Of a DNA stretch of 64,000 nt, positions 1 to 11,405 are shown piece by piece (the stretch's first letter is position 1; each line of letters begins with the position of its first letter). Below the pieces are notes generated by a model. The model saw nothing but the letters and a program-made list of their open reading frames with translations. It made no database searches and had not been told where the DNA came from. The position numbers were made by a program, and so were the translations under genes. The DNA comes from Megaleporinus macrocephalus (taxonomy: Eukaryota; Chordata; Actinopteri; Characiformes; Anostomidae): the NCBI GenBank assembly GCA_021613375.1, contig CM038716.1:12526774-12590773 (forward strand). Direction: 5' to 3'.

Positions 1-370
1 CGGGTTAGAGAAAGGTTATATTTTCAGATGTGATTTAATTAGAAAGCTCTGCTGGCAGAAGAATATAAATGGAGCCTTTTGGGGTTCTGCGTCTGAGACT
101 CGAGAGCTCCAGCTTTAATTGTATCCCTATCTGTGTATCACAAAGGAGCCTTTATTAAATTTACTTTGGATTAGAGCTTCTAGGCGTAAGGTCAGAGAAG
201 AGATGTGATTGTGGGGTTTGGAGATGTGTGTAGATGAACATCTAATCTTCTTAATTATTAAAAGAAGGTTTTTTTCTCCTCTGGTGGGTTTGGACTCTCC
301 TCTGGTGGGATTGGTTGATTGTTCAGATTGCTTTACAGTGGTGGTGATGGGAACCAGGGGTCACTATGTC

Positions 371-375
<5 letters not shown>

Positions 376-440
<65 letters not shown>
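376..440. repeat. (TA)n microsatellite
   Basis: About 32 uninterrupted TA units abut the truncated end of a Tc1-derived MITE at 441. Confidence 0.97.
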
Positions 441-443
<3 letters not shown>

Positions 444-837
444 TTTCATGCAATTCGCCAACAATATTGTCCATTTCACTATTAATGTAAGTGTATCAGA
501 TGTTTTTTAAAGAATAAAAATGTTTGTATTAAAGTCTATTTTTGTATAGAGGCTTATTTTACATATAGTTCTATTATCAGCAATTCTCAGTCCTCTGTCT
601 AAATCTCCTGGTACGACCACCAATCCAAGTTAAGGATGTTATTGGACTAATTGGTTGTTAGGACACTCTTGATCAATTGTGATGCACTGCTGAAAAACAT
701 TCTACTAATAAGTGAGTATAAAAGGGAACAACATTCTAGGTTAGTTTAGTATTTGAAGATCAGCAGTTGATGGCTTGCTGACCGACTCACAATGACCAGA
801 AAGAAACAACTTTCTTTAGAGACCCGTCAGTCCATTG
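441..837 (+). mobile_element. Tc1-derived MITE, copy 1, with transposase N-terminal relic
   Basis: The sequence is repeated in reverse orientation at 17415-17931 and 36479-36934. At 792 it retains a start codon and MTRKKQLSLETRQSI, which resembles the beginning of Tc1/mariner-type transposases (DNA-binding helix-turn-helix region). The frame then leaves the element at 838, so no catalytic part remains. The terminal repeat seen in copy 2 is missing at the left, where the copy meets the (TA)n tract. It is a non-autonomous derivative. Confidence 0.75.
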
Positions 838-1012
838 CATTGCCAACACACACTCAATTTAGAGTCAGTGCTCAACCTAACATGCATGTGTTTGGACTGT
901 GGGAGGAAACCGGAGTACCCGGAGGAACCCACTCAAGCACGGAGAGAACATACACACTCCACACAGAACCACCCGGACTGGGAATCCAACCCAGATCATC
1001 TTACTGTGAGCT
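838..1012 (-). mobile_element. Teleost retroposon fragment (LINE/SINE 3' region)
   Basis: It shares the stretch around 'ggactgtgggaggaaacc' with the better preserved copy at 1561-1799 and matches a repeat that is common in fish genomes. It lacks the (ATCC)n tail. It joins the MITE directly at 838, either by insertion or by deletion of the MITE's remaining end. Confidence 0.65.
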
Positions 1013-1092
1013 GATATACATATACATTTTATTTACTATCAAACCCACCAGTGAACATGCCTAAGCATCAGCTTAAAGCTTTTAAGCAGATG

Positions 1093-1151
1093 CTATATAT
1101 ATATATATATATATATCAAGGTTCAAGGTTCAAGGAACCTTGAACCCTTGA

Positions 1152-1206
<55 letters not shown>
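1093..1206. repeat. (TA)n tract interrupted by a GGTTCAAGG inverted repeat
   Basis: Two TA runs flank a 35-40-bp inverted repeat built from GGTTCAAGG and its complement. The whole is strongly self-complementary and should extrude easily as a cruciform. Confidence 0.85.
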
Positions 1207-1207
<1 letters not shown>

Positions 1208-1210
<3 letters not shown>

Positions 1211-1550
1211 GTTACTAATAGGTGGGTCGCGGTCCGAACCCAAACGTTGTCCAATGCGGACCCAAACAGTGTTGACAGTATTTATTTTAAGAGGCAGAGC
1301 TTTTCTTGTCTTTATGGTATACGGGCTTTGCGGCGCAGTAACCTCACAGACCAATCCCGTGTGTAGCAAAATCAGCAAACGCTCTCCTCGGCCAATCAGA
1401 TCTGTGCGATGGCGTGCTCTAAAAAAAAGAAAAGTCGATGACGAAAATCAACTTTTCAACCAGGAATGGACCGAGACGGAGATGTTTATACTTCCCACAG
1501 ACAGCTCCACACCAACATCTCATATGTGGAGTTAATTAAAAGCAGCCACG
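1208..1550 (+). pseudogene. hAT (ZBED/SCAND3-like) transposase N-terminal relic
   Basis: From an ATG at 1409 the sequence encodes MACS and then, in the neighbouring frame, KKRKVDDENQLFNQEWTETE. This matches the characteristic start of hAT-derived transposases and of domesticated SCAND3/GTF2IRD2-type proteins (KKRKVD, then ENxxFNxEWTE). The frame shift lies at the run of eight A residues at 1421-1428; seven would fit the family. The frame then stops at 1535 and the BED finger is lost. The upstream 'ggtgggtcgcgg' is like sequence near hAT ends. The relic is broken further by the retroposon at 1561. Confidence 0.6.
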
Positions 1551-1809
1551 TATCTCATATCCATCCATCCATCCATCCATCATCTTCTGCTTTATCCTGC
1601 TAGTCAGGGTCACGGGGTGCTGGAGCCAATCCCAGCGTCATTGGGCGAAGGCGGGGTACACCATGGACAGGTCACCAGTCCAACGCATGGCCATCACACA
1701 CACTCAGAGTGAGGATCCTAACATACATGTGTTTGGACTGTGGGAGGAAACCAGAGTACCCGGAGGAGAACATACACACTCCACACAGAGCCACCCGGAT
1801 ATCTCATAT
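1551..1809 (-). mobile_element. 5'-truncated retroposon with (ATCC)n tail and 10-bp target duplication
   Basis: The body 1561-1799 is bounded by perfect direct repeats TATCTCATAT (1551-1560 and 1800-1809), a textbook target-site duplication from target-primed reverse transcription. The (CATC)n run at the left is the 3' tail, so the element points to the minus strand. It has no coding capacity and is a common fish repeat type of the LINE 3'-end kind; the precise family is not claimed. Confidence 0.8.
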
Positions 1810-2081
1810 GTGTGTGGGAATGGTCCTAACACAGTTTCAGCCCAGGTCCTGGCTGGACCACCAAGAGCTCACTCCTCTCACTGAACGAGAGAAAGTGTGG
1901 AGGAACATGAGAGAGAGAGAAACTGATAAGATGTGAAGCTCAGTTAACAAGACTAAACACTTTATTTACTTTTTATTATAAATAAACACTTTATGATACA
2001 CTTTTTATTTCAAAGCATTTTAAACGTAGCCCCTGTTTTTATTCAGTTCAGCATTTAAACAGTAAATCTACTGAAATATAC

Positions 2082-2260
2082 TGAACGGTATATGTGGTGT
2101 GTTGGTGTTTCAGTAGCTGATGGTATGAGATGCTGATACTAGACTACTTCAGTAAACAGGATACACCACTGAATCAGAACACACGTTAGAGATGATGATG
2201 GTCCAGACCTTGACCTGAGGAGATCTCCTCTAACTGGACCTTACTGACCTCTAGGTCGTA
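2082..2260 (-). repeat. Interspersed repeat, inverted partner of 26690-26850
   Basis: The reverse complement shares long stretches with 26690-26850, including 'gatgatgatggtccagacct' and the segment around 'cagtagctgatggtat'. The other copy belongs to a retroposon with an (AATTG)n tail, so this is probably a truncated copy of the same family. Nothing else is recognised between 1810 and 2850. Confidence 0.6.
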
Positions 2261-2851
2261 GGCGAAGTCATGTACAGTGCTGAGTTATGGATTTTTTACT
2301 GTTGTATCCATTATTAAAAGTGACATAACATCTTTTGAAGTTTTGGCCCAAAACCCAGTGAACCGCTACAGATGTAGCTTTAGAGAATCACAGTGAATCT
2401 CCAGCTCTGGAGCCAGTCTGAATAATACATGGCTTTCACACGCTTTCTGAAAAGGAAAACTCATTTCATCAGCCTGGAGATGATTTATTTATTAATTTAT
2501 TTATTCCGACCAAGCCGTATAATTTAGCGAGGCACAGTCGGCTCGGTGCCTTGAGAGTTAATTAGCTATTATGTCGTAGCACAGAGCCTGACAGCTGTGG
2601 GAGATTGACTGATTGACTCTCTGCTTCCTCTTCTCTTCTTCTGTCATCCCAGCGACACGAGACAAAAGCATCAGAAACTCAAGGTCTGACGTTCCGCCAG
2701 GTTGTCAAGTTCTAGGAAAAGTTTTTTATTAAACTTTCCTGACATGCGGTCAGACGGCTTTGAATCGTGGTTTGGTTCTCTTGGTGTTCGACTCATTGAC
2801 CAAAAAATAAGCTATCCAGATAGAAATGCTGGACTCATGTGCCTCTTGGTG

Positions 2852-3792
2852 CACTGTAAACCCAGATAAGTTGATTGTACTTAAAGAGTTTGAGTGATTG
2901 CCCTAAAATATTTAAGTAACAAAACTAGAGAAAATCTAATGGTTTGAGTAAAATCAACTTAAATATCAAATAGACTGGAAGTGATCATTAGAGTTGAATA
3001 CAATGAAATCTAAATTCTTTAAACTTAAAATATTTAGTAAAATCAACCCTACTGACCATTTAATTCAACTCAACATTGAGTTTCCTGTAATCAGAATTAA
3101 GTTAACTTAAAACTAGTCTCTATAAAAAGCTGATGTTCTCCTACATCAAAAGAACACAGACAGCAGTTACATTTAGTTTAATTTGATTTAAAACTACATC
3201 ACTGGGATCATCTAGGATGATTCTGACTCTTGTAGGGTTCAGTAGTGATGATGACTGGTTTTGATTGGTCTAGTTAGAAAACTGTTTATCTTACAATAAT
3301 TCTTAAATACAGTTTACACATTGAAATGATAAAAACACAGTAAATTACATTTTCTAACTTTAGATCAGCATCAACTGCAGAACAACAGTTTTACACCACT
3401 TGAACACGGAAAACAACTTACCAAGTTCCAGAATGAGAAAAAGAGAGGGAAGATGGCGGCTTGTTTAATTGTAGTCCTCTGTAGTTCTTCAAGAAAAGAA
3501 AACAATGGAGAAAATGTCCACTGTAGAGAAATCCCAGCACTACAGAGTTTCTGTCCGAGGAAAAGAAGTTCAACTCAGAAAACACCAAACCTCACAGTGA
3601 AAATAGAAAAAGACTTCAAAACCTTTACAAGCTCCACTAAACAACTCAAACTAGTCTAGACTGAACTGACCAATGAGAATCTGGCAAGGTGCTACAGGGG
3701 CGTGGTCCAAGCTAAAACCTGATGTGATGGTTGTAAAAATGAAATAAAACTTGAGTTTTTAAACATCAGTACACAAACTCTTTACACAGAAA
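2852..3792 (-). mobile_element. Element M copy 1: ~1-kb non-autonomous DNA transposon
   Basis: It starts CACTGTAAACCCAGAT and runs to about 3792, where the opposite terminus is truncated. It is homologous to copies at 5108-6106, 10125-11070, 32770-33794 and 44823-45948. The terminal repeats are imperfect (CACTGT(T/A)AACCC...). On the plus strand of this copy lies GAAGATGGCGGC at 3450-3461, followed by a 68-codon frame starting at 3453. On the other strand are a GC/CACCC box (CCACGCCCC) and an inverted CCAAT box. No transposase is present. A deletion near 3715 removed about 60 bp present in other copies. Confidence 0.8.
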
Positions 3793-3824
3793 CAACGTTA
3801 CGTGAGGGCATTCACACAGATGGT

Positions 3825-4183
3825 GAACAGGCTTTGGACCACCCAGACAGACCGCCAGTAGAGAGGATTGTTTGATCCATCAACAAGCCTGAGCAAGTCC
3901 CACAGCTTCCTGGAACCGTATCATCTTCAAAGACGAATCCAGGTTCTGTTTGGGATCCGGTTGCCAGTCAGGTTCAACTATGGAGCCTCATGGTGACGCT
4001 TCAGTCCTGCCTCTGCTGTGGAGCGACACACTGATGGACCCACCTGCTGGTGTGATGGTCTGGGGAGTCATCGCTATGACAGTCCCTCTAGTAGTGAAAC
4101 AAGGGTCATCCACATGTGTTTCCTCTCATGGCAGAAGTTCCAGCAGGATAATGTTCCACACAGAGCGAGGGTTTCCCAGGAAT
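3825..4183 (+). pseudogene. Tc1-like transposase relic, catalytic-core region
   Basis: Interrupted frames give GVMVWGVIAMTVPLVV and FQQDNVPHRARVSQ, matching the Tc1 family signatures (VMVWGxI and FQQDNxxxH, the second catalytic Asp region). The upstream reading, around 'cttcaaagacgaatcc', keeps an eroded D(E/Q)xRF block. Several frameshifts and stops are present, so it is dead. It ends at the palindrome 4183-4235. Confidence 0.65.
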
Positions 4184-4235
4184 GGATTGGCACGACAAGA
4201 GACCTAAGACTTAGGTCTCTTGTCGTGCCAATCCA
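4183..4235. repeat. Perfect 26-bp-arm palindrome with 1-nt centre
   Basis: Positions 4183-4208 and 4210-4235 are exact reverse complements with only A4209 between. It lies precisely between two Tc1-like fragments. Confidence 0.95.
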
Positions 4236-4259
4236 GCATTCATGGGTCCAGCTACAAGT

Positions 4260-4570
4260 GTGCAACTGCAATATGTCTCCAACTGTATATCATCTTTCTA
4301 TCATTGCTTGCTTCCTGGGATTTTCACCCAAAACTGTCTCTAGAGCTACTCAGAATGGAGCAATTAAACAAAAACATCCAGTGAACAGCAGTTCTGCAGA
4401 CCTTCTCAATGAAAGGAACAGTGGAGAATGGCCAGACTACAGTCACCAAGCTACAGTAACTCTGAGAACCATTCTGTACAAGCGTAGTGAGCAGAAAAAC
4501 ATCACGCCACATCCAGCCTTGAGGCGGCAAAGGACCACATGGGGTTCCTCTTCTGTCCACAGTGGACTCA
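4260..4570 (+). pseudogene. Second Tc1-like transposase relic (N-terminal half)
   Basis: The frame reads ACFLGFSPKTVSRATQNGAI and later RTILYKRSEQKNITPHPALR. These correspond to the helix-turn-helix region of fish Tc1-like transposases (phenyl/serine-rich 'KTVSRA' block, then the second DNA-binding domain ending in ALRR). This is a different part of the protein from the fragment at 3825-4183 although it lies downstream, so two fragments have been joined in the wrong order. The stretch 4570-5107 shows nothing recognised. Confidence 0.6.
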
Positions 4571-5107
4571 TCTTGTATCCAAGCTGTAGGAGCCCCAACA
4601 GGGAACCTGAGCCTTCCAATTGTACAGCTTTCCCTCGTTCTACTATTCTTAGATTCACACAAAGCCTTCTTGGTGTGTCACTGTTTTGGTCAATGAGGGA
4701 TAGATAATAGCAGGCACTGAAAAGCTCATGTCCACCACTCACCGTGAGCCAAATCCTGATATCTTCATGAAAGGGCCTGAAAGTTGGCTGAAAGGGCCTC
4801 AAATTATTAGTGAGCACCTTGGTTTTACTCGAAAGATGGAAGGCCTGAGTGTGCCAGAGGCATCCGCAGCATACGTTTTCAGGTGCTGACTCCAGCACAA
4901 ATCTGTTACAGCCACAGGGCGTCTGGCATGAAACAGATGATGAGATGTAAGATGTCATTTCCCTGAATGCTTTTTATTTTTCAGCCCTTGCAGCTTGCCA
5001 GTCAAATAGCACCGCCACACAACTGGCTGCACCATTCCTCAACCTCCTGGTGACTCCCAGACTCCCCTGGCTCTCTCCAGGGCCCAAGCAGTGCCAGAGT
5101 TCAAGCA

Positions 5108-6106
5108 CACTGTTAACCCGTAATGAGTTTGTGTGTAAAGAGTTTGTGTCCTGATGTTTAAAAACTAAAGTTTTATTTCATTACTTAAAATGTTTAGTAT
5201 GTTCTACTATTTTGAAAGAAGAACTGAGTACACTAATATTTTTAAGTTGAACAAACTTCAAACATCAGGTTTTAGCTTGGACCACGCCCCTGTAGCACCT
5301 TGCCAGATTCTCATTGGTCAGTTCAGTCTAGACTAGTTTGAGTTGTTTAGTGGAGCTTGTAAAGGTTTTGAAGTCTTTTTCTATTTTCACTGTGAGGTTT
5401 GGTGTTTTCTGTGTTTAACTTCTTTTCCTCGGACAGAAACTCTGTAGTGCTGGGATTTCTCTACAGTGGACATTTTCTCCATTGTTTTCTTTTCTTGAAG
5501 AACTACAGAGGACTACAATTAACCAAGCCGCCATCTTCCCTCTCTTTTTCTCATTCTGGAACTTGGTAAGTTGTTTTCCGTGTTCAAGTGGTGTAAAACT
5601 GTTGTTCTGCAGTTGATGCTGATCTAAAGTTAGAAAATGTAATTTACTGTGTTTTTATCATTTCAATGTGTAAACTGTATTTAAGAATTATTGTAAGATA
5701 AACAGTTTTCTAACTAGACCAATCAAAACCAGTCATCATCACTACTGAAGCCTTCAAGAGTCAGAATCATCCTAGATGATCCCAGTGATGTAATTTTAAA
5801 TAAAATTAAACTAAATGTAACTGCTGTCTGTGTTCTTTTGATGTAGGAGAACATCAGCTTTTTATGGAGACTAGTTTTAAGTTTAACTTAATTCTGATTA
5901 CAGGAAACTCAATGTTGAGTTGAATTAAATGGTCAGTAGGGTTGATTTTACTAAATATTTTAAGTACAAACAATTTAGATTTAATTGAATTTAACTCAAA
6001 TAATTACTTTTTAATTTAATAGTAATTACTTGTTTGCATTACTTCAATATTTTAAGGCAATCACTCAAACTCTTTTAGTACAAGCAACTTGTCCGGGTTT
6101 ACAGTG
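5108..6106 (+). mobile_element. Element M copy 2 (both ends present)
   Basis: It begins CACTGTTAACCCG and ends ...GGGTTTACAGTG, giving 999 bp with imperfect inverted ends. The right flank starts TA; the left flank is CA, so a TA duplication is only half supported. It carries the GC box, ATTGG (CCAAT box), GCCGCCATCTTCC (YY1/TISU type, minus strand) and a donor-like TTGGTAAGT. Region 6107-6689 is AT-rich without a recognised feature. Confidence 0.8.
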
Positions 6107-6689
6107 TATAGAGGATGCAGAATCCTCAAATTCCTGTAAGAAATTAAAAATATCCACCCAGCCAGGTCCATGGGCCAATTAAATTGGTGTCATGGTGTCA
6201 ATCATTATATCCTGAGTAATCAATGAACTGAATCTTAAATGCCTCTAATTACAGACTAATGGGTTCAACTCGGCAGTGGACAGCCAGGGCAGGTTTGTAA
6301 GGGTCCAGTTCTGATGATGAATGGCCTTTTAAATATTCAGAACAGACCTTGAAACTATAAAGGCTGGACAGCTTGGCTCTGATACATAATTGTTACTGCT
6401 TAATTGCTTATTTCATTTGACAAAAAGCATCTTCATCAGTAGTTAATTAGAAGCCCAGAAACAATATCGGCTTTGTTTGTGTGTTTGTTGGCTTTTGAAG
6501 ACATGCCCGTCTATGACTGTGCGATGACAAGCATCCACCGGGGACAGTTGTCACTCACGCCCATTTGAATTTAATTAGTCATCTCATTGCAATTCATTTA
6601 ACCTTCTTTTCCATATTAGATGTTTCTGGTGGAGCTTGAGTGGCATAAATTAATTAGACTTCAGAATTTAAAATTATTTGCCACTTGTG

Positions 6690-8450
6690 GAACACCCACG
6701 TATACACACTAGTGAAAATACACACTAGGGGGCAGTTAAACACCCACATATACACACACACTAGTAAACATATACACTAGGGGGCAATGAAACATCCACA
6801 TATACACACTATTAACATACACACTAGGGGCAGTGAAACACCCACATATACACACTAGTGAAAATACACACTAGGGGGCAGTGAAACACCCACATGTACA
6901 CACACTAGTGAAAATACACACTAGGGGGCAGTGAAACACCCACATATACACACACTAGTGACAATACACAAGGGGGCAGTGAAACACCCACATATACACA
7001 CACACTAGTAAACATATACACTAGGGGGCAATTAAACACCCACATATACACACTATTAGCATACACACTAGGGGGCAGTGAAACACCCACATATACACAC
7101 TAGTGAACATACACACTAGGGGGCAGTGAAGCACCCACATATACACACACTAGTGAACATACACACTAGGCCGCAGTTAAACACCCACATATACACACAC
7201 TAGTGAACATACACACTAGGCCGCAGTGAAACACCCACATATACACACTAGTGAACATACAGACTAGAGGGCAGTGAAACACCCACATATGCATACTAGT
7301 GAACATACACACTAGAGGGCAGGGAAACACCCACATACACACACACTAGTGAACATACACACTACGGGGCAGTGAAACACCCACATATACACACTAGTAA
7401 ACATACAGACTAGAGGGCAGTGAAACACCCACATATACACTCTAGTGAACATACACACTAGAGGGCAGTGAAACACCCACATATACACACACTAGTGAAA
7501 ATACACACTAGGGGCAGTGAAACACCCACATATACACACACTAGTGAAAATACACACTAGGGGGCAGTGAAACACCCACATATACACACACAATAGTAAA
7601 CATATACACTAGGGGGCAATTAAACACCCACATATACACACTATTAGCATACACACTAGGGGGCAGTGAAACACCCACGTATTCACACTAGTGAAAATAC
7701 ACACTAGGGGGCAGTGAAACACCCACATATACACACACAATAGTAAACATATACACTAGGGGGCAATTAAACACCCACATATACACACTATTAGCATACA
7801 CACTAGGGGGCAGTGAAACACCCACGTATTCACACTAGTGAACATACACACTAGGGGGCAGTGAAGCACCCACATATACACACACTAGTGAACATACACA
7901 CTAGGCCGCAGTTAAAGACCCACATATACACACACTAGTGAACATACACACTAGGCCGCAGTGAAACACCCACATATACACACACTAGTGAACATACACA
8001 CTAGGCCGCAGTGAAACACCCACATATACACACTAGTGAACATACAGACTAGAGGGCAGTGAAACACCCACATATGCATACTAGTGAACATACAGATTAG
8101 GGGGCAGTGAAACACCCACATACACACACACTAGTGAACATACACACTAGGGGGCAGTGAAACACCCACATATACACACTAGTGAACATACAGACTAGGG
8201 GGCAGTGAACCACCCACCTATACACACTAGTGAACCTATACACTAGGGGGCAGTGAAACACCCACATATACACACTAGTGAACATACAGACTAGAGGTAG
8301 TGAAACACCCACGTATACACACTAGTGAACATACAGACTAGAGGGCAGTGAAACACCCACATATACACACTAGTGAACATACACACTAGAGGGCAGTAAA
8401 ACACCCACATATACACACTAGTGAACATACACACTAGAGGGCAGTGAAAC
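6690..8450. repeat. 48-50-bp minisatellite with CTCF-like core in most units (~35 units)
   Basis: The unit runs acacccacatatacacac / tagtgaacatacacac / tagggggcagtgaa. Most units carry ACACTAGGGGGCAG or the AGAGGGCAG variant, which fits the CTCF core consensus CCASYAGRKGGCRS at all but the first position. Some units have GGCCGCAG instead, which breaks it. All are in the same orientation. Units differ by short indels in the CA-rich part. The array ends abruptly inside a fragment of element M at 8451. Confidence 0.95.
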
Positions 8451-8512
8451 TTCTCTTGTTTTCTTCTCTTGAAGGACTACAATTAACCAAGACGCCCTCT
8501 TCCCTCTCTTTT
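8451..8512 (+). mobile_element. Short fragment of element M
   Basis: The stretch resembles the internal 'ttcttgaagaactacag' and 'attaaccaagccgcc' part of element M (for example 5495-5550), with about 60 bp remaining between the minisatellite and a hAT-like remnant. Confidence 0.6.
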
Positions 8513-8519
8513 TTGTAGT

Positions 8520-8775
8520 AATGTGGAGCCTATTCAGTTTAGTTAGTTTACAGCTAGTAGGTCAGCAAGTGTAGCACAAGCTTCAGTATAGTAAATGAGT
8601 GTACAGTGGCCGGTTTTGTGAACTTCATTGTATGATTTATAGGTCTAGTAATACATTTCAATAATATTTCTTATTAAAATGTTTTCTTTAAAACTGTGCT
8701 ATTTGCAATTTAAGCAATAAATGTTAAGAAACCTGTCTTATTTTATCTTATATATTTACTGTTGCTCTTTAATTA

Positions 8776-8849
<74 letters not shown>

Positions 8850-8933
8850 CCGATTACTCCGATTAATCGATGGAATAATCAATAGAATACTTGATTACTA
8901 AAATAATCGATAGCTGCAGCCCTAGTCAAATTT
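8520..8933 (-). mobile_element. hAT-type element end with internal (AT)n expansion
   Basis: Read on the minus strand it begins TAGGGCTGCAGCTATCG followed by repeated ATTAATCGAT-like blocks, the usual terminus of many fish hAT elements (CAGGGCTGCAAC...). The (AT)n tract 8779-8847 lies inside. Upstream sequence is AT-rich without transposase. 8934-10124 holds no recognisable gene; a pair of overlapping frames at 9575-9941 has no family resemblance. Confidence 0.6.
8779..8847. repeat. (AT)n microsatellite
   Basis: About 34 AT units without interruption. Confidence 0.97.
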
Positions 8934-10124
8934 GTCAACCAAAAACAGCAGAATATAAAAAATATATGGTTAAAAAATGATGGTTATTATCAAATCACAG
9001 GTTCTTGTTTTTGTAGTAATATACTAATTTGTCCCAATACCAAAACACATCTAGGCATTCGGAAACATTCTAGACTACAAGTGACTTTAAATTGCTATTT
9101 GCTATTGACCGTGTGATGCTGTCCAAGCCTGGGTTTAACCTGTATCCAGAAACGTGACCCTGAAAGGCCAGTAAACATGATCAGCTTTCGACAGCTCCAC
9201 ACTGGCTTTAAGAGATCAATATTTAGTTAGAATACTGCTGTGTCCACACTGCAACAGAGGGCCTGGAGTAAGGGAGGAGATTATGAGGCTATTCTCTAAC
9301 TGTATTTGCATTTATATGCAATCTTTAAGTGGGCATGGCTTAAGTGGACCTGGGCTTGAGGTGCTGGTGTTGAGGAATAGATAGATGAATAGCTTATTTG
9401 GCCTCCAGGAGGGAGTTATTTTCTATTTCTGTTGTCTATTTAATGCTCAATAGGAACAATACTCTTGCAAAGTGAATCTTTAGTTCCTGGAGGGAGGTGG
9501 ATACAGTGCTGGTGGTACTGGTGGTCCAGATCAACTTTAAGTGCCTTGGGAATGGCTTTTCTAGACTAGTTACGTTAATGAATGTATTCTAATTTGAAAC
9601 ATGTTGATAGAACAGATGGTACCACACAGACTGACACTAGGATCCAGGAGAAAGAGATGGGACTACATAGGCAGGTGTTTATAGATGACCAGGTTATGTG
9701 GCCTGAAGCTGAGGTTACTGTCCAGTGGTGTGTGAAGGACTCTACCTTCTCTCCAATGATGGCAAGACTAGAGGGATGCAGTTCTTTAGATGTTGAGATG
9801 TTAAGGTGGAGAAGAAGGATATGGAAAGATGTTGAGAAGTGTGAGAATAGCCATGTCATTTGCATATTTGCGGTCTGGACTGGGTATGCTCAACGGTGGT
9901 ACACCGGTTTTGAGAATGATGGTCAGGAACAGTCTTCGTGATTGGTTGAAGAGGACGTTCCAGTGGATCAGACATGATAGAACTTAGAGGTACTCGATGG
10001 TGCTGGGTAATGTTAGAGGCAAAGCTGAAGCCTATGAAACTACTCCAGGCTACGAAGCTCTGTGGCTACCAACAGCAGCTATTCCAACATCTACCAACTC
10101 ACCTACTCCAGTAGCCACTCTCCA

Positions 10125-11070
10125 CACTGTTAACCCATAATTAGTTTGTAGAGAGTTTGTGTACTTATTGCTTAAAAACTAAAGTTTTATTTCATTACTT
10201 AAAATGTTCTAGTATGTTCTACTATTTTGAAAGAAGAACTGAGTACACTAATATTTTTAAGTTGAACAAACGTCAAACATCAGGTTTTAGCTTGGACCAC
10301 GCCCCTGTAGCACCTTGCCAGATTCTCATTGGTCAGTTCAATCAAGACTAGTTTGAGTTGTTTAGTGGAGCTTGTAAAGGTTTTGAAGTCTTTTTCTATT
10401 TTCACTGTGAGGTTTGGTGTTTTCTGAGTTTAACTTCTTTTCCTCGGACAGAAACTCTGTAGTGCTGGGATTTCTCTACAGTGGACATTTTCTCCATTGT
10501 TTTCTTTTCTTGAAGAACTACAGAGGACTACAATTAACCAAGCCGCCATCTTCCCTCTCTTTTTCTCATTCTGGAACTTGGTAAGTTGTTTTCCGTGTTC
10601 AAGTGGTGTAAAACTGTTGTTCTGCAGTTGATGCTGATCTAAAGTTAGAAAATGTAATTTACTGTGTTTTTATCATTTCAATGTGTAAACTGTATTTAAG
10701 AATTATTGTAAGATAAACAGTTTTCTAACTAGACCAATCAAAACCAGTCATCATCACTACTGAACTCTTCAAGAGTCAGAATCATCCTAGATGATCCCAG
10801 TGATGTAGTTTTAAATAAAATTAAACTAAATGTAACTGCTGTCTGTGTTCTTTTGATGTAGGAGAACATCAGCTTTTTATAGAGACTAGTTTTAAGTTTA
10901 ACTTAATTCTGATTACAGGAAACTCAATGTTGAGTTGAATTAAATGGTCAGTAGGGTTGATTTTACTAAATATTTTAAGTTTAAAGAATTTAGATTTCAA
11001 TGTACTCAACTCAAATGATCACTTCCAGTCTATTTGATATTTGATTTTCTCTAGTTTGCATTACTTGAGT
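10125..11070 (+). mobile_element. Element M copy 3, right end truncated
   Basis: It begins CACTGTTAACCCATAAT and follows copy 2 almost base for base, including the GC box near 10300, ATTGG near 10328, GCCGCCATCTTCC near 10543 and the donor-like TTGGTAAGTTG near 10577. It breaks off near 11070 in a different sequence, so the second terminus is lost. Confidence 0.8.
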
Positions 11071-11355
11071 TAATAAAGGCTTGCGTATGGATCATAACAT
11101 CATGTCTGAGTCTGATTCGTTACACTAGTAATGAATCTCAGAACTCATTATAAGGTGTTGGTTGTGTACTATGAATGCAGATACTGCTGGAAGTGTTCTG
11201 GGTGGTCGAATGCATCAAGCACAGTATTTGTCCGTCACTGAATAATGTATTTGTGTTTGGGAAGCCCCCCTGGAGCCTACAAGCCATCCGCCAGATTCAG
11301 GGTGTGGTGTGCTGAGATAGAAAATCATGCCTGCACTGAGAGGAACATGAAGCTC

Positions 11356-11359
<4 letters not shown>

Positions 11360-11405
<46 letters not shown>
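11360..11405. repeat. (CT)n followed by (CG)n
   Basis: About 16 CT units run into about 7 CG units. Polypyrimidine mirror tracts can form triplex DNA and (CG)n can adopt Z-DNA. Confidence 0.95.

Noticed and set aside
209..510. Frames made of YIYIYI
   Set aside because: They are translations of (TA)n; the same applies to those near 1150, 17900, 36300, 48230, 50400 and 56850.
9575..9941. Overlapping frames of 96 and 119 codons on opposite strands
   Set aside because: No family resemblance, no splice context, and both strands open at once; not enough to call a gene.
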